Source: Cryobacterium shii (lineage in GTDB: Bacteria > Actinomycetota > Actinomycetes > Actinomycetales > Microbacteriaceae). Taken from it: a stretch of 40,019 nucleotides of DNA. Position 1 is the stretch's first letter. Each line of letters begins with the position of its first letter. Location of the stretch: positions 552-40,570 of the forward strand of contig NZ_SOFY01000082.1 of the NCBI RefSeq assembly GCF_004402595.1, written 5' to 3'. Positions 6,659 through 15,313 of the stretch are shown piece by piece. Under the pieces are notes generated by a model. That model saw nothing but the letters and a program-made list of their open reading frames with translations. It was not told the origin of the DNA and did no database searches. The position numbers were made by a program, and so were the translations under genes.

Positions 6659-8248
6659 TCACCTGCTACGCACCCGATTCCGTCGGGTGCGTAGTGCGTT
6701 AACCGGCGGCCGGACGCCACGTCGGGCGTTCACGGGATGCGCGTGCAGAATACACAGGGCCAATCCGGCCAGGCCGAGTCCGGCGACGAGCCACTCGACG
6801 CCCCGTCCCGCGGCCATGGCCGGGGTCACCACGGTGCTGAGCGGGACTTCCTGCACCATCGCGCCCGGGGTCCAGGTCGGCAGCCTGTCGATCGTGCGTC
6901 CGTCGGGGCCGATGATCGCGCTGGTGCCGACGGTCGAGATGTTGACGACGGTGCGGCCGGCCTCGATGGCGCGGAGACGGGCGATGGCCAGCTGCTGGAC
7001 GCTCTCGTCGGTGTGTCCGAAATCGGCATTGTTGGTCTGCGCCAGGATGATCTGGGCTTTGTCGTCGATCATCTCGTGCACGAGCTGATCGTCGGCGATA
7101 TCGAAGCAGATTGCGATGCCGGCGATGATCCCATTGATGTCGAAGACGTTGTCCCGGGTGCCGATGGCGTAGTCGCGGGAGATCAGGTCGATCAGCTCCG
7201 GGGCGAACGGTCGCCAGAATGCCCGGTCGGGCATGTACTCGGCGAACGGAACGGGGTGCACCTTGTCGTAGATGTCCACGGCACCCTCACCGTTTTTCCA
7301 GAGCAGCGAGCTGTTGTAGAACCGGTCCCCTCGAGCGGTGATGGTGCCGGTGATGATCGGCACCCCCATTTCCCGGCTGAGATAGTCCAGGACACGCGCC
7401 GCAACCGGCGATCGGAGCGGATCGATGTCGCTGCCGTTCTCTGGCCAGACCACGAAGTCGACCTTCTGGCCGATCAGCGGCAGGGTCGCCGAGGTGTGAT
7501 CGGCCAGGATCTGGCCCGGGGAGTACTGCGCGAAGAGCCCGGCGTCGGAGGCGCCCTGCACCGCAGCGAGACGGGTGGTACCGGATTGGATGACGGGAAA
7601 CGCCGGGATCACCAGGAGCACGGCGATGGCGCCGACCGCGATGCCCGCACGCACAGGGGCATCGACGTCGACCTCCCGCAGGAGCTGGACCACCAGGGCG
7701 CTGAGCCAGACCAGGAGGAAGCTCAGACCTGACATGCCCACCCAGGCGACGAGCCCATTGAAGGGGCTCTCTGACTGGGACAGGGCCACCCGTCCCCACG
7801 CGAACCCGCCATACGGCCAGACCGCCGAGATCGCCTCCCGCGCCGTCCACAGGCCGGCCACGACCACGGGAACGACGAAGAGGCGGCCGGCGACCCCGGG
7901 CCAGACCCGCGGGCCGACCCGGAGGACGATGCCGATCATCGCCAGGCTGAGCCCGAAGAAGATCGATTCGAGACCGGCCAGGGCCAGCCACGGCACCGGT
8001 CCGAGGTAGAGCGTGAGCCAGCTGATGTGGATCATCCAGAACGACGATCCCGCGACCATGCCGACCAGGAGCCCGGCCCAGGGACCCCGGCCGAGCAGGG
8101 CCACGAACATGAGGGTCACCCCGACGGGCGCCAGAATCCACCACGACCGGTCCGGGAAGCCCGCGTCGAGAATCGCGCCGGCGGTGGCAGCGAGCGGAAT
8201 GGATGCCTGCAGCGGCAGGGCCAGCCGCCGTTCGGTCCCCTGGATCAC
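6659..8248 (-). CDS. lnt: Apolipoprotein N-acyltransferase
   Basis: A 529-residue integral membrane enzyme that N-acylates the diacylglyceryl cysteine of lipoproteins. The N-terminal half has about six hydrophobic segments; the C-terminal half is a nitrilase-fold domain with the triad visible as Glu270 (VVWPENGSD), Lys329 (DIYDKVHPVPF) and Cys381 (AIAICFDIADD). The start is GTG 8248, ten bases after the helY stop. Unlike mycobacterial Ppm1 there is no fused polyprenol-mannose synthase domain. It has a client in the window: the FKBP lipoprotein at 14266-15231. The Arg-rich C-terminus coincides with a terminator hairpin. Confidence 0.95.
   Translation of the reverse strand: MIQGTERRLALPLQASIPLAATAGAILDAGFPDRSWWILAPVGVTLMFVALLGRGPWAGLLVGMVAGSSFWMIHISWLTLYLGPVPWLALAGLESIFFGLSLAMIGIVLRVGPRVWPGVAGRLFVVPVVVAGLWTAREAISAVWPYGGFAWGRVALSQSESPFNGLVAWVGMSGLSFLLVWLSALVVQLLREVDVDAPVRAGIAVGAIAVLLVIPAFPVIQSGTTRLAAVQGASDAGLFAQYSPGQILADHTSATLPLIGQKVDFVVWPENGSDIDPLRSPVAARVLDYLSREMGVPIITGTITARGDRFYNSSLLWKNGEGAVDIYDKVHPVPFAEYMPDRAFWRPFAPELIDLISRDYAIGTRDNVFDINGIIAGIAICFDIADDQLVHEMIDDKAQIILAQTNNADFGHTDESVQQLAIARLRAIEAGRTVVNISTVGTSAIIGPDGRTIDRLPTWTPGAMVQEVPLSTVVTPAMAAGRGVEWLVAGLGLAGLALCILHAHPVNARRGVRPPVNALRTRRNRVRSR
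6666..6694. terminator. Bidirectional hairpin between rbpA and lnt, inside the lnt coding end
   Basis: CTACGCACCC (6666-6675) and GGGTGCGTAG (6685-6694) form a perfect 10-bp stem with a nine-base loop. No T-run follows. It lies 30 bases after the rbpA stop but inside the last codons of lnt, whose Arg-rich C-terminus (TRRNRVRSR) it encodes. It could act for both converging transcripts. Confidence 0.6.
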
Positions 8249-8257
8249 CTGACCAGC

Positions 8258-10717
8258 CTAAACGACGGAGGAATAGGCGACGATGCCGCGCCGGATCGCG
8301 TCCATGGCCTGCCGGGCGGTGCGGCCGACCGGGTCGTCGGCGACGACGGAGAGCTGGTCTAGTAGATCGATCGTCTGCTTCGTCCACCGCACGAAATCCC
8401 CGGCGGCCATTTCCGCCTCGTCGAGCACGTCGACGAGGGAGCCTCCCCGCGCCCACTTCCAGATGGCGAGACTCAGTCCCACTGCCAGTGGGTTGCTCCC
8501 GGGGAGCTTGTTCTCACGTTCGAGGTCGTCGAGCCGGCTCCAGAGGTCCTGCGTATCGTGGAGGGCCTCCCGGAAGGGCCCCTTCGGCAGGTACCGTTCG
8601 TCGATCAGGCCTTCGTCGCGGCGGGGCTCGAAGACGAGCGCGCACGCCATCGCGGCCAGACCGGCCGGGTCCAGGCCGGACCAGAGTCCACGGCGCAGCG
8701 ATTCGGCGACCAGCAGGTCCCGGTCCGCGTAGATGCGCCGCAGGATGAGCCCGCTCGGGCTGAGGCCGACCCCGGTGGGGACTTCTACGAGGTAACCGTA
8801 CCCGAGGAGCACATCGGTCACCCGGTCGAAGATGCGGGCGACGGCGCCGGTGCGGGTCGTGATCTGATGGGTGAGCGCATCCGTGTCGCGTCTGAGCTTC
8901 CACCACCGCTGGGCCCACCGCGCGTGCTGCTCGCGCTCCGGGCAATTGTGGCACGGGTGGGCGCGCATCCGCTTGCGCAGGCCGGCCAGCTCGTGCTGGC
9001 GACGTTCCCGCGCGGCCCGGGCACCGGTCTCCCCGGCCGCGGTTTCCCGCTCCACCTTGGTCAGCCGGCGCCGGATGGCCGAGTAGGCGGTGAAGTCACC
9101 CAGATGGCACTCCATGGCCGTCGCGAACCCGGCCAGGGACTGCTCCTGTTGGCGCACCTTGCGGGCCAGGTCGACGACGGCGCGGTCGGCCTGGAACTGG
9201 GCGAACGAGGATTCGAGCACGTCGCGGGTGTGTTCCCGGCCGAACTGCTCGATCAGGTTGACCGCCATGTTGTAGGTGGGCTTGAAACTGGAGTTGAGCG
9301 GGTAGGTGCGCCGAGACGCGAGGGATGCCACGGTCTGCGGGTCGAGGCCCTGCGCCCACTGAATCACCGAGTGTCCTTCGACGTCGATGCCGCGGCGGCC
9401 CGCCCGCCCGGTGAGTTGCGTGTACTCCCCCGGCGTGATCGGGACCCTGGCTTCGCCGTTGAACTTCTCCAGCTTGTCGAGCACGACCGTGCGTGCGGGC
9501 ATGTTGATGCCCAGGGCGAGCGTCTCCGTTGCGAAGACCGCCTTCACCAGCTTCTTCTGGAAGAGCTCCTCGACCACCTCCTTGAACGCCGGCAGCAGCC
9601 CGGCGTGGTGCGCGGCGACGCCGCGCTCCAGGCCGTCGAGCCATTCGAAGTAGCCCAGGACGCCCAGGTCCTCGTCGAGCAAGGTGCGGCAGCGTTCATC
9701 GACGATCTGGCGGATCTCCTCACGCTCCTGCGCGTCGGTGAGCCGGACCCCGGCGCGCAGAACCTGGCGCACGGCCTGGTCGCAGCCGACCCGGCTGAAA
9801 ATAAAGAAGATCGCCGGAAGCAGGTGCTTGCCCTCGAGCAGGCGCACGATCTCGGAGCGATCCATCCGGCCGGCCTCGAATCCGCCCCGCTGATGCTGGG
9901 GCCCCCTTCCCCGGTCGCCGGCCCGGTCACCACCCCGGCGGCCGTTCGGGGACCGGAGCGCGGCGCCGCGCCCGCCGGACTGGGACAGGCGGACCAGCTC
10001 CGGGTTCACCCGGTGGGTGCCGGCCAGCCCGGCGGCGTCGAACAGGTCGAGCATCTTGCTCTTGACCAGCACGTGCTGCTCGAGCGGGACCGGCCGCTCC
10101 TCGGACACGATCACATCCGTCTCGCCCCGCACCGCCTGCAGCCAGTCACCGAACTCCTCGGCGTTGGAGACCGTGGCGCTCAAGGACACCATCCGCACCT
10201 GCTGCGGCAGGTGGATGATGACTTCCTCCCACACTGCTCCGCGGAAACGATCCGCCAGGAAGTGAACCTCGTCCAGGACGACGAAGGCCAGGTTGGTGAG
10301 CAGGTCGGAATCCGCGTAGAGCATGTTGCGCAGCACTTCGGTGGTCATGACGACGATGCGGGCCTGCGGGTTGACGTTCGTGTCGCCCGTGAGAAGGCCC
10401 ACCTCATCCGCCCCGTACTCCGCGACGAGTTCCTGGAATTTCTGGTTGCTCAGCGCCTTCATCGGCGCCGTGTAGAAGACCTTTTTCGCCGGGCTCTGCA
10501 TCGCCAGGTAGATCGCGAACTCCGCGATCAGGGTCTTTCCCGCACCGGTGGGCGCGGCGACCAGCACGCTGTTCCCGTCTTCGAGGGACGCGCAGGCCGC
10601 CAGCTGGAAGGGATCCAGCTCGAACCGGAGGCCGGACCGGAACAGCTCCAATTGCGGACGGCCAGCGCGGGCCCGGGCGGAGGCGTAGCGCTCGGCCGGT
10701 GACTGCAGGGAGGTCAT
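8258..10717 (-). CDS. helY: HelY/Mtr4-like DEAD/DEAH-box RNA helicase
   Basis: An 819-residue superfamily 2 helicase. Motifs in order: Walker A APTGAGKT (about residue 60), YTAPMKALSNQKF (Ia), VVMTTEVLRNML, DEVH (motif II), SLSATVSN (III), FIFSRVGCDQA (IV), AVFATETLALGINMPA (V) and QLTGRAGRRGID (VI), then a long C-terminal helical DSHCT-like region. A CxxC (HPCHNCPE) sits in the later half. Between the RecA domains is an Arg/Gly-rich insertion (about residues 251-290). I choose ATG 10717 (MTSLQSPAERY); GTG 10777 would overlap tatC and lacks a better binding site. It lies downstream of tatC, as in other actinobacteria. Likely role in RNA processing or turnover. Confidence 0.93.
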   Translation of the reverse strand: MTSLQSPAERYASARARAGRPQLELFRSGLRFELDPFQLAACASLEDGNSVLVAAPTGAGKTLIAEFAIYLAMQSPAKKVFYTAPMKALSNQKFQELVAEYGADEVGLLTGDTNVNPQARIVVMTTEVLRNMLYADSDLLTNLAFVVLDEVHFLADRFRGAVWEEVIIHLPQQVRMVSLSATVSNAEEFGDWLQAVRGETDVIVSEERPVPLEQHVLVKSKMLDLFDAAGLAGTHRVNPELVRLSQSGGRGAALRSPNGRRGGDRAGDRGRGPQHQRGGFEAGRMDRSEIVRLLEGKHLLPAIFFIFSRVGCDQAVRQVLRAGVRLTDAQEREEIRQIVDERCRTLLDEDLGVLGYFEWLDGLERGVAAHHAGLLPAFKEVVEELFQKKLVKAVFATETLALGINMPARTVVLDKLEKFNGEARVPITPGEYTQLTGRAGRRGIDVEGHSVIQWAQGLDPQTVASLASRRTYPLNSSFKPTYNMAVNLIEQFGREHTRDVLESSFAQFQADRAVVDLARKVRQQEQSLAGFATAMECHLGDFTAYSAIRRRLTKVERETAAGETGARAARERRQHELAGLRKRMRAHPCHNCPEREQHARWAQRWWKLRRDTDALTHQITTRTGAVARIFDRVTDVLLGYGYLVEVPTGVGLSPSGLILRRIYADRDLLVAESLRRGLWSGLDPAGLAAMACALVFEPRRDEGLIDERYLPKGPFREALHDTQDLWSRLDDLERENKLPGSNPLAVGLSLAIWKWARGGSLVDVLDEAEMAAGDFVRWTKQTIDLLDQLSVVADDPVGRTARQAMDAIRRGIVAYSSVV

Positions 10718-10748
10718 CGGATGCACGGAATTGTCATAGTGGGGCGCC

Positions 10749-11543
10749 CTAGAGCGCCAGCTCCTGATCGAGGGCACGGGCGCGCCTAGCGGCGCGGCGG
10801 TCGTGAAGGAAAGCGATGCCGTAAGCGGCGAAGTAGAGAACGACCATCGGGATGGCCAGCAGGAACATGGAGACCACGTCCGCGGCGGGAGTGGCGATGG
10901 CCGTGAACAGGACGATCACGAGGATGGCCACGCGCCAGGACTTGATGATCGACGCGGCGCTGATCACGCCGGCCAGGTTGAGCAGCACGATGAAAACGGG
11001 CAGGACGAAGGCGACGCCGATGGCGATCATGAGCTTGAGAACGAAGTCCAAATAGTTCTGCGCCACGATCAGCGCGGCGTCTTCCTTCGGCGCGAAACTG
11101 GTCATCAGCCCGACGACGTTCGGCAGCACGTACCAGCCGGCCGCGCATCCGGCCAGGAACAGCGGAATAGCGGTGAACAGGAAGCCGAAGGTGTACTGCT
11201 TCTCCTTGCGGGTCAGCCCTGGCGTGAGGAAAGCGAAGATCTGGTAGAGCCAGACCGGGCTGGACACGATCAGGCCGACATAGAAGGAGATCTTCAGCTT
11301 GAGATCGAAAGCCGAGGTGATGTCCGGGTAGTTGAGCTGGGCGTTGCGGTTTTGCGCCTCAACGATCGCGTAGATCGGTTCGCGCAGCGAGTCCCACACG
11401 AAATCGGACAGGAACCAGCCGATGACCGCCCCGACCGCGATACCGGCCGCAGCCCAGAACAGACGCTTGCGCAACTCGAGCAGATGCTGCCCGAGCGACA
11501 TCTTGCCGTCGTTGGTCTCACGCCGAGGAGTACGCCCCGCCAC
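10749..11543 (-). CDS. tatC: Sec-independent protein translocase subunit TatC
   Basis: A 264-residue TatC with six transmembrane helices. The N-terminal signature is MSLGQHLLELRKRLF (ELRKR recognises twin-arginine signals), followed by SSPVWLYQIFAFLTPGLTRKEKQY, the strongly conserved cytoplasmic loop with the functional FxxPGL and Glu. Later helices include FVLKLMIAIGVAFVLPVF. GTG 11543 is three bases after the tatA stop; an internal ATG at 11501 (MSLGQ) is a possible alternative start. With TatA it translocates folded proteins across the membrane. No TatB gene is nearby, which is common in this lineage. Confidence 0.96.
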   Translation of the reverse strand: MAGRTPRRETNDGKMSLGQHLLELRKRLFWAAAGIAVGAVIGWFLSDFVWDSLREPIYAIVEAQNRNAQLNYPDITSAFDLKLKISFYVGLIVSSPVWLYQIFAFLTPGLTRKEKQYTFGFLFTAIPLFLAGCAAGWYVLPNVVGLMTSFAPKEDAALIVAQNYLDFVLKLMIAIGVAFVLPVFIVLLNLAGVISAASIIKSWRVAILVIVLFTAIATPAADVVSMFLLAIPMVVLYFAAYGIAFLHDRRAARRARALDQELAL

Positions 11544-11546
11544 GGA

Positions 11547-11768
11547 CTACGACTTCGTCGTGGGGTCCGACGGCCCCGCGGCCTTCGTGGAACCGTCAGC
11601 GTGGGGCGCCAGGTCGGTTTCGTCCTTGTCGCTCTTGATCTCGTTCTTGAAGATCTTCATCGACTGACCGAGGCTGCGGGCGAGGCCGGGAAGCTTGGGG
11701 GCGCCGAACAGAAGCAGAACGATGACGAGGATGATCAGGAAGTGCCATCCGGTCAGGTTGTTAAGCAT
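11547..11768 (-). CDS. tatA: Twin-arginine translocase subunit TatA
   Basis: A 73-residue TatA: one N-terminal membrane helix (HFLIILVIVLLLF), the FGAPKLP hinge, an amphipathic helix (GLARSLGQSMKIFKNEI) and a charged, disordered tail. AAGGA precedes the ATG. Its start overlaps the end of the upstream small membrane protein gene by eight bases, and tatC follows after three bases. It forms the translocation pore with TatC. Confidence 0.96.
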   Translation of the reverse strand: MLNNLTGWHFLIILVIVLLLFGAPKLPGLARSLGQSMKIFKNEIKSDKDETDLAPHADGSTKAAGPSDPTTKS

Positions 11769-12105
11769 CAGGGTCTGTCCTTCGGTTCAAGGGAACATGT
11801 TGCAACAGTTTACCTCTGGCGATCAAGGAGTCCCGACGCGCCTGTCGGCGGTGCTGCCGCTCATCGCGGAGGAGCTCGACGGCGAGCTGGAGGTCCTCAC
11901 GGTTCTGGAAGATTCCCGGCCGGAATTGAGCCTGCTCCGGCGGGGCCTGGTCCCGGCCCAACGCGGCCACCTGGTCGCCCAGGTCCCTGAGCGCGTCCAC
12001 CGTGGCCATCAGCTTCTTGAACAGGCTGAAGCCGAACCAGGCCAGTGTGCCGAGGAGGCCGAGAATCAGCCCGCTCCAGATCAGGGCCCATGACCACCAA
12101 GGCAT
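11761..12105 (-). CDS. Small membrane protein of the paf-tat operon, unknown function
   Basis: A 114-residue protein with one N-terminal hydrophobic segment (WSWALIWSGLILGLLGTLAWFGFSLF is two closely spaced stretches or one long helix) followed by a charged helical region likely to form a coiled coil (KKLMATVDALRDLGDQVAAL; AVELLRDERQHRRQARRD). No domain recognised. Its ATG overlaps the pafC stop (TGATG) and its own stop overlaps the tatA start by eight bases, so it is translationally embedded between PafC and TatA. The shape (one helix plus coiled coil) is similar to TatB-like or structural membrane proteins, but it lacks the TatA/B hinge. Function unknown. Confidence 0.75.
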   Translation of the reverse strand: MPWWSWALIWSGLILGLLGTLAWFGFSLFKKLMATVDALRDLGDQVAALGRDQAPPEQAQFRPGIFQNREDLQLAVELLRDERQHRRQARRDSLIARGKLLQHVPLNRRTDPDA

Positions 12106-13139
12106 CAGCGGATCCCCCCGACTGGCGGGGCATTGTCGTCGCCAGTGGCCCAGTCAGGCGCCTCGTCGTAGGCCTGTACGCCCGCACCGGCCCAGTCCCG
12201 CACCGCTTTCCGCGCCTCGGCCGGGCCGACGACGGTCACGACTCCGGCAAGCCCGGAGACGAGCCGCTTCAGCCCGTGATAGTGCGCCACCCTGACGGTC
12301 AGGCGCACCTGCTCGGCGGGGAGGCCGCTATCCGTTTCAGCCCTCTGCGGGGAGAAGTCGGCCAGCAGGGGCACGGCCGATATCGGCAGTTCGACCACGA
12401 CGTCGAGGTCGGAGGCAGACCCCTCGAACAGGTTCTCCGGAAGGACGACATCATCGGGGCGCGGGGTGGTCGGCAGCGTAGTGGTCTGCAGGTCGCTCAT
12501 CCGGTCAAGCCGGAAGGTGCGGATGGCGCCGCGCAGGTGGCACCAGCCGCGCAGGTACCAGTCACGGTCAACGGATTCGACGCGCCACGGATCGACCCGC
12601 CGCTTCTCCTGCGTGCCCCGGGCGTTGAGGTAATCGAATTCGACTTGCACCCCGTCGCGGACCGCGGACTGGATGATCGTGATCGCGGTGCCCGAATCGG
12701 TGCGGGCTACGGCGACCTGGGTGGGAGCGGCGGAAGCGCTGCGGGTGAGCTTCGCCATCAGTGAGGCGATCGCCTCGCTGTCGGCGTTCTCCGGCAGCGA
12801 GGACAGATATTGGAGTCCTGCGATCAAAGCGGCGGCCTCGCGGGCCGAGAATCGCGGGGAGTCGTCGATGGCCACGAGGTGGGTGAGGGCGATGGTGTCG
12901 TTGGTCTCGAACTCCTCCCAGTGGATGTCGAAGAGGTCGCCGTGCTGGTACTGCCGGCTCTCTCCGGGGACGCCCGACACCGCAATCAGACTCACCGCGT
13001 CGCGGACGAGTTGCGGCGCCACACCGAAGTGATCGGCGACATCCGTGACACTGATGCTGTCTCGGTCCATCAGGTAGGGAACCAGCGACAGGAGGAAAGT
13101 CAGCTTGTCGGATGCTCCGGGCATGACGAGGGCGCTCAT
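12105..13139 (-). CDS. pafC: PafC, WYL-domain transcriptional regulator
   Basis: A 344-residue protein with an N-terminal winged-helix domain (about residues 8-75; SVTDVADHFGVAPQLVRDAVSLI), a middle WYL domain (about 150-230; VEFDYLNARGTQEKRRVDPWRVESVDRDWYLRGWCH with the WYL-like core and Arg contacts) and a C-terminal WCX domain. ATG 13139 overlaps the pafB stop (ATGA). PafB and PafC form a heterodimeric activator of the SOS-independent DNA-damage response in mycobacteria, sensing single-stranded DNA through the WYL domains. The open frame extends upstream into pafB but that part is not coding. Confidence 0.94.
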   Translation of the reverse strand: MSALVMPGASDKLTFLLSLVPYLMDRDSISVTDVADHFGVAPQLVRDAVSLIAVSGVPGESRQYQHGDLFDIHWEEFETNDTIALTHLVAIDDSPRFSAREAAALIAGLQYLSSLPENADSEAIASLMAKLTRSASAAPTQVAVARTDSGTAITIIQSAVRDGVQVEFDYLNARGTQEKRRVDPWRVESVDRDWYLRGWCHLRGAIRTFRLDRMSDLQTTTLPTTPRPDDVVLPENLFEGSASDLDVVVELPISAVPLLADFSPQRAETDSGLPAEQVRLTVRVAHYHGLKRLVSGLAGVVTVVGPAEARKAVRDWAGAGVQAYDEAPDWATGDDNAPPVGGIR

Positions 13140-14230
13140 CTCGGTTCTCCCTCGCTGGACGGGTCGGTGCCGGCGGGGTCGGTGCCGGCGGGGTCGGTGC
13201 TGGACGGGTCGGTGCTGGACGGGTCGGTGTGGGCGTCCCTCACACCGATGAGGCGAGTCAGGACCGCGTCCCGGAGCGACGCCGGAGAACGCACGAGCAC
13301 CTCGGGTCCGTAACCGGCCAATTCGTCCGCGAGCACATTGAGATCCGTATAGTGCAGCGCGATGGCCGACACGGCGGCGGGATCGGTGTTCCCGGAGCTT
13401 CGTTTGGAGAGCCGGACCGCGGCATCGCTGCCGGGACGCACCGTGACCTCGGCGACCTGCGCGTGCCACAGCGCGTCGAGTTCCCGCAGGGCTTCCTGCC
13501 CTTTGCCGTCGCCGTCCGGCACGAAGGATTCACCGGGCACGGTGACCACCGGACCGACGATGCGCGACAGCAGGAACGTGCGGGTCGCGTCGGCCTCCGT
13601 GTCCCGGCCGAAGAGATGCCAGCGACCGTCGTGCAGCACGACGGCCTGCGGGGCGACCCGGCGTCGGCGCGGCGATTCCTCGCCCGGTTTGAGGTAGAGG
13701 AAGGAGACCACGTGGCCGCGGTCCATGGCTTTGCTGAGCGGTTCGAACGAGGCCTCCCTCACGCGAAGGGAGGGGGAATAGCCGAGCACGGGATCGCTCG
13801 CGTCAACGCCCAGCGAGTGGAGCTTGGTCAGGGCTCGCCTCGATTCCGCGGACAGCGACCCTTCCCGCCACACGGTCGACGCGAGCTTGAGCAGGGTCAG
13901 CTCTTCGGCGCTGAAGGACACGTCCGCCGGGAGGTCGTAGAGGCCTTTGGGGATCCGGTAGCGCAGATGGTGGTTGCTGCCGGGGTCGTCAGGCGGCTCC
14001 ACGGTCTCGAGCGGGATGCCCAGTTCGCGGATGTCGTCCTTGTCCCGCTCGAACTGGCGCTCGAGGCTGGCGTTGTCCCCGCCCGGGGCATACCGCTGGC
14101 GGTAGCCCTGGACATTGGACAGGATGTCGGCCTTCGTCAGCCCGATCTCGGTCGCGATCAGCGCGAGTACGAGGCTGAACAGGCGTTCTTCGACCGAAAC
14201 ACGGCTGGGTTGATCGGGAATGGGCGGCAC
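13136..14230 (-). CDS. pafB: PafB, WYL-domain transcriptional regulator
   Basis: A 364-residue protein with the same architecture as PafC: winged-helix DNA-binding domain (RLFSLVLALIATEIGLTKADIL and the following helices), WYL domain (VVSFLYLKPGEESPRRRRVAPQAVVLHDGRWHLFGRD) and a WCX region. The start is GTG 14230 with no strong binding site. The extreme C-terminus has five TDP(SS/AG)-type pentapeptides encoded by a 15-bp tandem array (13154-13228), an addition beyond the folded domain. Partner of PafC; the Pup-proteasome genes that usually accompany pafBC are not present in this window. Confidence 0.94.
   Translation of the reverse strand: MPPIPDQPSRVSVEERLFSLVLALIATEIGLTKADILSNVQGYRQRYAPGGDNASLERQFERDKDDIRELGIPLETVEPPDDPGSNHHLRYRIPKGLYDLPADVSFSAEELTLLKLASTVWREGSLSAESRRALTKLHSLGVDASDPVLGYSPSLRVREASFEPLSKAMDRGHVVSFLYLKPGEESPRRRRVAPQAVVLHDGRWHLFGRDTEADATRTFLLSRIVGPVVTVPGESFVPDGDGKGQEALRELDALWHAQVAEVTVRPGSDAAVRLSKRSSGNTDPAAVSAIALHYTDLNVLADELAGYGPEVLVRSPASLRDAVLTRLIGVRDAHTDPSSTDPSSTDPAGTDPAGTDPSSEGEPR
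13154..13228 (-). repeat. Five tandem 15-bp repeats at the 3' end of pafB
   Basis: Units start at 13154, 13169, 13184, 13199 and 13214; the first, fourth and fifth are identical (GCTGGACGGGTCGGT), the second and third share GCCGGCGGGGTCGGT. They encode TDPSS, TDPSS, TDPAG, TDPAG, TDPSS in PafB. Each unit is a multiple of three, so copy-number change would alter tail length without breaking the frame. Confidence 0.85.
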
Positions 14231-14265
14231 GCTGCGAGTCTATCGGCCCGTCCCCGTCGCGGGGT

Positions 14266-15231
14266 TTAGCCGATGCCGAGGATGTCGACGACGAAGACCA
14301 GCGTCGATCCGGCCGGGATCGAGCCCTGTGCCGAGTCGCCGTACCCCTCGTCCGGAGGGATGACCGCGACGATCTGGGAGCCGACCGTCTGCCCGATGAG
14401 AGCCTTCGCGAACCCGGGGATGACCCCGGCCTGCGTCGCTGATCCGACCGCCGCCACGAGAGTGGCCGGTGCGCCGTTGGCCCAGCTCGAGTCGAAGACG
14501 GTCTTCTGGTCCCAGACGACTCCGGTGTAGTGCACGGTGACGTTGTCACCCTCGGCCGCCTCCGCGCCGTTCCCCTTCTTGAGGACACCGATCTGCAGTT
14601 TCGCCGGCGGAGCACCGGACGGGATGGTGATGCCGGGCGTGCCGTCCTCGGCCAGCACGACGGCCGGGAGACCGTTCGCCACGGGCTGGCTGGCGCCGTC
14701 GGCGCGCGGCAGGTAGGCCTTGACGACATCGGCGACGAAGATCAAGGAATCGTCCTTGCCCACACCGAACTGTTCGCTGCCGCCCTGCGGCCCGAAAGCG
14801 TCTTCCGGAGCGACGACGACGACCATTCTCGATCCCACCTGGGCGCAGAGGAGGCCGTCCGTCAGGCCCTTGAGCGGGGCATCGGCCAGAACATAGTTCG
14901 TCTGCGAGGTGCCGTCATACGCGCTCTTTTCGATCACGGCGCCCGTGGTTCCGTTGTAGATGCTGAGTTCGAGCGTGACCTGCTGGCCGTGAACGAGGCC
15001 CGCCCCGCTGCCGTCGATGACCTCGCTGGCCTGGGTGGTCGTGGTCTTCACCGGCGTGGGGAAGTCGACCGTGGGGGCCTTGCCGAAGTCGCCGTCTACC
15101 GTGACGAGCTTCGTTGCGGCACCCGCCGAAACGGGAGCGTCGCAGTCCGCGGCCGAACCGGTGGTGCTGCAGCCGGTGAGGGCCGCGACCAGCAGTCCTG
15201 CCGAGGCGATGAGGGCAGAAGCTCTACGCAC
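14266..15231 (-). CDS. Lipoprotein peptidyl-prolyl isomerase with two FKBP-like domains
   Basis: A 321-residue exported protein: signal peptide MRRASALIASAGLLVAALTG with lipobox LTGC (lipidated Cys21), then a degenerate FKBP-like domain (about residues 60-175) and a C-terminal FKBP domain (about 205-320) with VHYTGVVWD, FDSSWANGAP, VIPGFAKALIGQTVGS and IPPDEGYGD. FKBP enzymes isomerise proline bonds, here outside the membrane. The start is GTG 15231, preceded by a weak purine run. It lies upstream of pafB; FKBP genes often adjoin pafBC in actinobacteria. It should be a substrate of Lnt. Confidence 0.92.
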   Translation of the reverse strand: MRRASALIASAGLLVAALTGCSTTGSAADCDAPVSAGAATKLVTVDGDFGKAPTVDFPTPVKTTTTQASEVIDGSGAGLVHGQQVTLELSIYNGTTGAVIEKSAYDGTSQTNYVLADAPLKGLTDGLLCAQVGSRMVVVVAPEDAFGPQGGSEQFGVGKDDSLIFVADVVKAYLPRADGASQPVANGLPAVVLAEDGTPGITIPSGAPPAKLQIGVLKKGNGAEAAEGDNVTVHYTGVVWDQKTVFDSSWANGAPATLVAAVGSATQAGVIPGFAKALIGQTVGSQIVAVIPPDEGYGDSAQGSIPAGSTLVFVVDILGIG

Positions 15232-15313
15232 GAGTTCTCATTTCAGTCTGGGGCGCAATAAGTGCTGGATGGTGCGGGAAAGTGCCGGGGCCCGATGGCA
15301 GGCCGATATAATC

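Noticed and set aside
8558..10702. Plus-strand frame of about 700 codons opposite helY
   Set aside because: Mirror of the well-supported helicase; no recognisable domain.
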